Source of the DNA: Pseudomonadota bacterium
GTDB lineage: Bacteria; Pseudomonadota; Alphaproteobacteria; Azospirillales; Azospirillaceae
Direction: 5' to 3'
Length of the DNA: 6,762 nt
Assembly: GCA_023412175.1 (NCBI GenBank)
Contig: JAEYOB010000068.1
Span: 1-6,762, forward strand
The notes beneath the pieces were generated by a model. The model saw nothing but the letters and a program-made list of their open reading frames with translations, did not search any database and had not been told where the DNA came from. Of this stretch, positions 1 through 6,762 are shown in pieces. Position 1 is the stretch's first letter. Each line of letters opens with the position of its first letter. A program made the position numbers and the translations under genes.

Positions 1-3272
<3,272 letters not shown>

Positions 3273-3275
3273 CGC

Positions 3276-3614
3276 CTACCCGTCCGCATCCTCCCCCCGC
3301 CGCATTTCCGCGGCCAGCGCGTCGCGCGCCTCGGGGGGCAGGCGGGCGATGGCGTCGGCCAGCTGCGACAGCCGGCGGCGCAGCCCGTGCACCGTGTCGA
3401 GCAAAGACAGCACCACCGGCACCGCCTCTTCGTTGAGGTCCATGTCGCGGCGCAGGTCGCAGATCAGTTCGATCCGCGCCACGTCGATCTCGCTGAAAAG
3501 CCAACTGGTGCCCTCGTGGTGCGGGCGGATCCAGCGGCGCTCGATCCACAGCGTCAGGTCGCCGGAGGAAACCCGCCGGCAGTTCGCCAGAACCTCGTCG
3601 ATACCGATGCTCAT
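3276..3614 (-). CDS. cbpM: Chaperone modulator CbpM
   Basis: CbpM is a small cytoplasmic protein that binds the J-domain of CbpA and inhibits its stimulation of DnaK; that role is known from E. coli. The 112-residue product is recognised by its MerR-like layout: [12 protein letters not shown] (20-31), then [15 protein letters not shown] (40-54), then a helical part with [18 protein letters not shown] (65-82). The acidic C-terminus ends at a TAG only 3 bases from the coxA stop on the other strand. Its ATG overlaps the cbpA stop as ATGA, with GGAGG 7 bases upstream inside the cbpA tail, so translation is probably coupled to cbpA. The pairing with a CbpA-type protein supports the name. A generic MerR-family regulator is the alternative, but no effector or DNA-binding extension is visible. 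Confidence 0.88.
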   Translation of the reverse strand: MSIGIDEVLANCRRVSSGDLTLWIERRWIRPHHEGTSWLFSEIDVARIELICDLRRDMDLNEEAVPVVLSLLDTVHGLRRRLSQLADAIARLPPEARDALAAEMRRGEDADG

Positions 3615-4531
3615 CCGCTCGCCTCCATTCCGCGGCGCGGGTCGTAGTCGCCGGCCGGCGTCCAGGTCCTGACGAACTCCTCCAGCGCCGCGTCGGGTGG
3701 TTCGGGCAGGGCAATGCGCAGCGTCACGTACTGGTCTCCGCGCACGCCCTTCTGCGGGTCAGGGACGCCCTTGCCCCTCAGACGCAGCACGGCGCCGTTG
3801 TTGGCCCCCTTCGGCACGCTCAGCATCACCGGTCCGTCGATGGTCGGCACCCGCACCTTGGCCCCGAGCACCGCTTCCGCCAGCGTCACCGGCAGATCGA
3901 GGCGGATGTCGCCGCCGTCACGCCGGAAGAACGGGTGCGGACGCACCGTGACGGTGATCAGCGCGTCGCCCGCTGGGCCGCCGCCGACGCCCGGCAGCCC
4001 CTGCCCTTTGAGCCGCACGGTGCCGCCGTCCTCCAGCCCGGCCGGCAGGTCGATGTCGAGCGTACGGCCGTCGGGCATGGTCACCCGGTGCTTGCCGCCC
4101 CTGACGACGTCAAGGAAGTCGAGGGCGAGCGTCAGGCTGAGGTTGCCGCCCTTCATGCGCAGGCCATTGCCTCCGCCGAAGCCTCGCCCGCCGAACAGGT
4201 CGGCGAAGACGTGCTCCAGATCGTCGTCGGCCAGGGACTCCGATCCGTGGTAGCGCGCGCCGGCGGGGCCGCCGGCGAAGTCGCGGTAGTAGTGCCGCTG
4301 CGGCCGTTCCTGGCCCTCGGCGTCGATCTCGCCGCGGTCGAAGCGCGCCCGCTTCTCCGGGTCGGAGAGCAGGTCGTAGGCGGCGTTCAACTCCTTGAAC
4401 CGCGTCTCCATCTCGGCTTGGCCGGGGTTGAGGTCGGGATGGTACTTCTTGGCGAGCTTCCGGTACGCCTTGCGGATCTCGTCCTCCGGGGCGGTCTTGG
4501 AAACGCCGAGGATCTCGTATGGATTGCTCAT
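3611..4531 (-). CDS. cbpA: DnaJ-class co-chaperone CbpA (curved DNA-binding protein A type)
   Basis: A J-domain protein that recruits and stimulates DnaK during protein folding and stress; E. coli CbpA also binds DNA in the nucleoid. The 306-residue product has a J-domain at about 4-68 with HPD at 31-33. A Gly/Phe-containing linker follows (about 85-125, with [15 protein letters not shown]). Two beta-rich client-binding domains follow, with [17 protein letters not shown] in the first and [17 protein letters not shown] in the second. The CxxCxGxG zinc-finger repeats of true DnaJ are absent, so it is the CbpA/DnaJB type. The ATG at 4531 begins the standard [10 protein letters not shown]; the frame stays open upstream but the extra residues look unlike the family. 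No strong ribosome binding site is visible. It is the first gene of cbpA-cbpM and is divergent from the M48 protease gene. Confidence 0.94.
   Translation of the reverse strand: MSNPYEILGVSKTAPEDEIRKAYRKLAKKYHPDLNPGQAEMETRFKELNAAYDLLSDPEKRARFDRGEIDAEGQERPQRHYYRDFAGGPAGARYHGSESLADDDLEHVFADLFGGRGFGGGNGLRMKGGNLSLTLALDFLDVVRGGKHRVTMPDGRTLDIDLPAGLEDGGTVRLKGQGLPGVGGGPAGDALITVTVRPHPFFRRDGGDIRLDLPVTLAEAVLGAKVRVPTIDGPVMLSVPKGANNGAVLRLRGKGVPDPQKGVRGDQYVTLRIALPEPPDAALEEFVRTWTPAGDYDPRRGMEASG
3622..3626 (-). promoter_or_regulatory. Ribosome binding site of cbpM inside cbpA
   Basis: GGAGG on the minus strand lies 7 bases before the cbpM ATG and within the last codons of cbpA. Together with the ATGA stop/start overlap at 3611-3614 it supports coupled or reinitiated translation. 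Confidence 0.7.
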
Positions 4532-4634
4532 GGCACATACTGGAAAGGCAGGTTGGTTCCCGCATTGGGATGTGCGTGCGCTATTCCGCAATTCAAGTGG
4601 GTGAAATCTCCATGAACCACGCCAAATACCGGAT

Positions 4635-5606
4635 ATGCGCACCATACCGACCGGCACCGCCGCGGCGGCCGTGCACCGCCGCCACAAGGTAAGCAACCTG
4701 CTGCACTCCGTGCTGCTGCTGGGCGGCATGGTGGGGTTGCTGGCGCTGTGCGGCTGGATCATCGCCGGTGCGGAGGGCGTGCTGTGGGCCTTCGCCGCCG
4801 GTGCGTTCAGCCTGCTGTTCAGCCCGCGGGTGTCGCCGCGCCTCGTGCTGGGCATGTTCGGCGCCCGCCGTCTCTCTTACGCCGAGGCGCCCCGCCTGTA
4901 CGAGATCATGAGGGCGCTGTCGCAGCGGGCTGAGCTGCCCACGGTTCCGGACCTGTACTACATCGCCAGCACGACGCTGAACGCCTTCACCGTCGGCAGT
5001 CGCGACCGCGCCGCCGTTGCCGTCACGGACGGCCTGCTGCGCGAACTGACCCTGCGCGAGCTGGCCGGCGTGCTGGCGCACGAGGTCAGCCACGTCCGCA
5101 ACAATGACCTGTGGGTGATGGGCCTCGCCGACACGGTGGCGAACCTGACCCGCTTCATGGCGCTGTTCGGCACGGTGCTGCTGCTGGTCAACCTGCCGCT
5201 GCTGCTGATGGAGCGGGAGGGTGTCCCGTGGACGCTGGTGCTGCTGCTGACCCTGGCGCCGACGGCCGGAGCGCTGTTGCAGCTGGCGCTGTCGCGCACC
5301 CGCGAGTACGACGCCGATCTGGACGCCGCCCATTTGACCGGCGACCCGGAGGGCGTGGCCTCGGCCCTGGCGCGCATCGACCGGTTGCAGGGACGCTTTT
5401 GGGAAGAGGCGATGTTGCCCGGCCGGAAACGCGGCGGACCGTCGCTGCTGCGCACCCACCCGTCAACGGAGGAGCGCGTCCGCCGCCTGCTGAATCTGCG
5501 CACGCCGCCGCCGGTGCTGCCGGGGTTGGAGGAACTGCCCATCCACGTACCCTTCACCCATGTACAGCACCGCCCGCGCTACCGGGCCAGCGGGTATTGG
5601 TATTGA
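4635..5606 (+). CDS. HtpX-like M48 family membrane zinc metalloprotease
   Basis: A membrane-bound endopeptidase expected to degrade damaged or misfolded membrane proteins, with its catalytic site on the cytoplasmic side as in HtpX. The 323-residue product has two N-terminal hydrophobic segments (about 22-45 and 48-63). The zinc motif HEVSH (149-153) has catalytic E150, and the third zinc ligand is E224 in SRTREYDAD. Between them lie two more hydrophobic stretches (about 174-192 and 199-219). [12 protein letters not shown] (274-285) is the usual M48B element near the C-terminus. A Pro/aromatic tail of about 35 residues ending YWY follows, making it somewhat longer than E. coli HtpX. No clear ribosome binding site precedes the ATG at 4635, so the start is less certain; a GTG at 4671 is possible. 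It is divergent from cbpA, which suggests a local protein-quality-control group. Called HtpX-like rather than HtpX because paralogs are common. Confidence 0.9.
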   Translation: MRTIPTGTAAAAVHRRHKVSNLLHSVLLLGGMVGLLALCGWIIAGAEGVLWAFAAGAFSLLFSPRVSPRLVLGMFGARRLSYAEAPRLYEIMRALSQRAELPTVPDLYYIASTTLNAFTVGSRDRAAVAVTDGLLRELTLRELAGVLAHEVSHVRNNDLWVMGLADTVANLTRFMALFGTVLLLVNLPLLLMEREGVPWTLVLLLTLAPTAGALLQLALSRTREYDADLDAAHLTGDPEGVASALARIDRLQGRFWEEAMLPGRKRGGPSLLRTHPSTEERVRRLLNLRTPPPVLPGLEELPIHVPFTHVQHRPRYRASGYWY

Positions 5607-5610
5607 TGGA

Positions 5611-5640
5611 CTTACGAACGATTCCAAAATAGTTCGCAAG
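5611..5640 (+). terminator. Imperfect inverted repeat downstream of the M48 protease gene
   Basis: CTTACGAAC (5611-5619) and GTTCGCAAG (5632-5640) pair at 8 of 9 positions around a 12-base loop, starting 4 bases after the protease stop codon. There is no T-run after it. It could be a weak terminator, an mRNA-stabilising hairpin or an operator. Confidence 0.35.
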
Positions 5641-5690
5641 CCGCCGCCGCATAGCCATATTACAAATAAGGCCAAAAAATTCTGTGAATT

Positions 5691-5703
5691 GTCAATTATT
5701 GAC
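5691..5703. promoter_or_regulatory. Perfect palindrome, candidate operator upstream of fpr
   Basis: GTCAAT-T-ATTGAC is a perfect 6-bp inverted repeat around a single T in an AT-rich island, 67 bases before the fpr ATG. It overlaps the candidate -35 TTGACG (5699-5704). The half-sites point the opposite way from an FNR/FixK box (TTGAT-N4-ATCAA), so that family is not supported. The regulator is unknown. Confidence 0.45.
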
Positions 5704-5728
5704 GCCATGGGCAGTGGGCTAATATTAA
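5699..5728 (+). promoter_or_regulatory. Candidate sigma-70-type promoter of fpr
   Basis: TTGACG (5699-5704) could be a -35. The -10 lies in the AT-rich run at 5720-5728: TAATAT at 5720-5725 gives a short 15-base spacer, and TATTAA at 5723-5728 gives 18. It is the best match in the spacer and would start transcription some 30-40 bases before the fpr ATG. Confidence 0.4.
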
Positions 5729-5770
5729 TTCGTCGTTGTGCGGTGCCATAAGAAACGGATCTCTGGCTTC

Positions 5771-6544
5771 ATGAGCAACCTTCTGCGGGAACGTGTGCTG
5801 CGCGTGCATCATTGGACGGACACGCTTTTCAGCTTCCAGACCACGCGCGATCCGTCGTTCCGCTTCGAGAACGGTCAGTTCACCATGATCGGGCTGGAGG
5901 TCGAGGGAAAGCCGCTGCTGCGCGCCTACTCCATGGCCAGCGCCAATTACGAAGACACGCTGGAGTTCTTCTCCATCAAGGTGCCGAACGGCCCGCTGAC
6001 CTCGCGCCTGCAGCACCTGAAGGAAGGCGACGCGGTCATCGTCAGCCGCAAGGCGACGGGCACGCTGCTGGCCGACAATCTGCTGCCGGGCAAGACGCTG
6101 TACCTGCTCTCCACCGGCACCGGGCTGGCGCCGTTCATGAGCATTATCAAGGATCCCGAGGTGTACGAGCGCTATGAGCGCATCGTGCTGACCCACACCT
6201 GCCGCACGGTGGGCGAACTGGCCTACCAGAACCTGATCACCGAAACCCTGCCGGAGAACGAGTTCTTCGGCGAGGGCGTGCGCGGGAAGCTGGTCTACTA
6301 CCCCACCGTGACGCGCGAGCCGTTCCGCACCCAGGGCCGCATCACCGACCTGATCCGCTCCGGCAAGCTGTTCGACGACATCGGCGCCAAGCCCCTCGAC
6401 ATCGAGAGCGACCGCGTGATGATCTGCGGCAGCCCCGAGATGCTGGCGGACACCGTGAACCTGCTGGAGGAGCGCGGCTTCACCGAGGGCTCCAGCGGCC
6501 AGCCGGGCCACTATGTGGTCGAGAAGGCGTTCGTCGAGCGCTGA
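5771..6544 (+). CDS. fpr: Ferredoxin/flavodoxin-NADP+ reductase
   Basis: An FAD enzyme of the cytoplasm that moves electrons between NADPH and ferredoxin or flavodoxin, supplying Fe-S, oxidative-stress or nitrogen-fixation pathways. The 257-residue product shows FAD-binding RAYSMAS (51-57) and GPLTSRL (74-80). NADP-binding parts are LLSTGTGLAPFMSI (112-125) and CGSPEML (218-224), with YPTVTRE at 176-182. The C-terminus HYVVEKAFVER matches subclass I bacterial reductases of the Azotobacter/Pseudomonas type, not the E. coli type. The ATG at 5771 begins MSNLLRERV, the usual family start; a GTG at 5738 would add 11 unrelated residues. Only a weak purine stretch precedes the ATG. The gene stands alone behind its own promoter island. 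Identification is firm; the electron partner is not shown by the context. Confidence 0.95.
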   Translation: MSNLLRERVLRVHHWTDTLFSFQTTRDPSFRFENGQFTMIGLEVEGKPLLRAYSMASANYEDTLEFFSIKVPNGPLTSRLQHLKEGDAVIVSRKATGTLLADNLLPGKTLYLLSTGTGLAPFMSIIKDPEVYERYERIVLTHTCRTVGELAYQNLITETLPENEFFGEGVRGKLVYYPTVTREPFRTQGRITDLIRSGKLFDDIGAKPLDIESDRVMICGSPEMLADTVNLLEERGFTEGSSGQPGHYVVEKAFVER

Positions 6545-6583
6545 GGGGAACGCTGAGGCATTTGGCATCCTGGACAAACGGTT

Positions 6584-6605
6584 CGCCGCTCCACTAGAAG
6601 CGGCG
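6584..6605 (+). terminator. Hairpin between fpr and the next gene
   Basis: CGCCGCT (6584-6590) and AGCGGCG (6599-6605) form a perfect 7-bp stem with an 8-base loop, 39 bases after the fpr stop. No T-run follows. It may end the fpr transcript or lie in the leader of the gene at 6634. Confidence 0.4.
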
Positions 6606-6633
6606 GCAGTGAGGCCGTAACTCCAGGACCGCC

Positions 6634-6762
6634 ATGACCTTCGAACGCCGGATTCTTCTGCTCGGCGCCGGGCTTCTGGTGCTGGCCGGCGCGGCGACGG
6701 CCGCGCCGCTGGCCTGGGGGGGCAACGGCGCCACGCAGGCACGCATCCACGCCGAGGCGGAG
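6634..6762 (+). CDS. Hypothetical exported protein (3' truncated by window edge)
   Basis: The ATG at 6634 follows AGGA by 5 bases and opens 43 codons that run to the end of the window. The product begins MTFERRILLLGAGLLVLAGA, a typical signal peptide with an Arg pair and a hydrophobic core, with likely cleavage near ATA-APLAWGG (about residues 23-24). The start of the mature part, NGATQARIHAEAE, is polar. There is no Cys for a lipobox, and the Arg pair does not fit the twin-arginine consensus well. The protein is expected in the periplasm or anchored to the inner membrane. I do not recognise the family from this fragment. It lies 89 bases after fpr, separated by a hairpin, so it may not share that transcript. 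Confidence 0.65.
   Translation, partial: MTFERRILLLGAGLLVLAGAATAAPLAWGGNGATQARIHAEAE

Noticed and set aside
4568..4597. A heat-shock (RpoH) promoter for cbpA, suggested by CTTGAA on the minus strand at 4592-4597
   Set aside because: No acceptable -10 element was found at the expected spacing; the nearest candidates match poorly.
5689..5704. An FNR/FixK box upstream of fpr
   Set aside because: The half-sites are in the opposite orientation (TCAAT then ATTGA) and the spacing is wrong.
5463..5708. An 81-codon minus-strand frame beginning in the AT-rich island with a hydrophobic N-terminus
   Set aside because: More than half lies antisense to the protease gene, no recognised family, and no ribosome binding site stands out.

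Overview
The window is high-GC, densely coding DNA. It looks like an alphaproteobacterium of the Rhodospirillales type, for example a relative of Azospirillum. That placement is inference: it rests on GC-rich codon use, an alphaproteobacterial-style aa3 cytochrome oxidase, a subclass I ferredoxin-NADP reductase and a CbpA/CbpM pair. No marker gene in the window settles it. There are no RNA genes, insertion sequences, CRISPR arrays or phage genes that I can support.

Layout, left to right. (1) Positions 1-645 (+) hold the 3' part of a nitrate/sulfonate/taurine-type ABC transporter ATPase, cut by the window edge and followed by a strong 11-bp hairpin. (2) Positions 757-3272 (+) hold a two-gene coxB-coxA unit encoding subunits II and I of an A1-type aa3 cytochrome c oxidase. 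All CuA, heme a, heme a3-CuB, D-channel and K-channel residues that I checked are present. No coxC or assembly gene follows. (3) Positions 3276-4531 (-) hold cbpA-cbpM, a DnaJ-type co-chaperone and its modulator. They overlap by ATGA and converge on coxA with only 3 bp between stop codons. (4) Positions 4635-5606 (+) hold a membrane HtpX-like M48 zinc metalloprotease, divergent from cbpA across a 103-bp spacer. (5) Positions 5607-5770 are a sharply AT-richer intergenic island with an inverted repeat, a perfect palindrome and a plausible promoter. (6) Positions 5771-6544 (+) hold fpr, ferredoxin/flavodoxin-NADP+ reductase. (7) Positions 6634-6762 (+) hold the first 43 codons of an unrecognised exported protein, cut by the window edge.

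Functionally the region mixes respiration (aa3 oxidase), redox balance (Fpr) and protein quality control (CbpA/CbpM and the M48 protease). The chaperone operon and the protease share one divergent intergenic region and may share stress regulation, but no clear heat-shock promoter was found. Nothing here is clearly a new multi-gene system. The most useful leads are regulatory: the palindrome over the -35 of the fpr promoter, the bare coxB-coxA operon, and the 3-bp convergent junction between coxA and cbpM.
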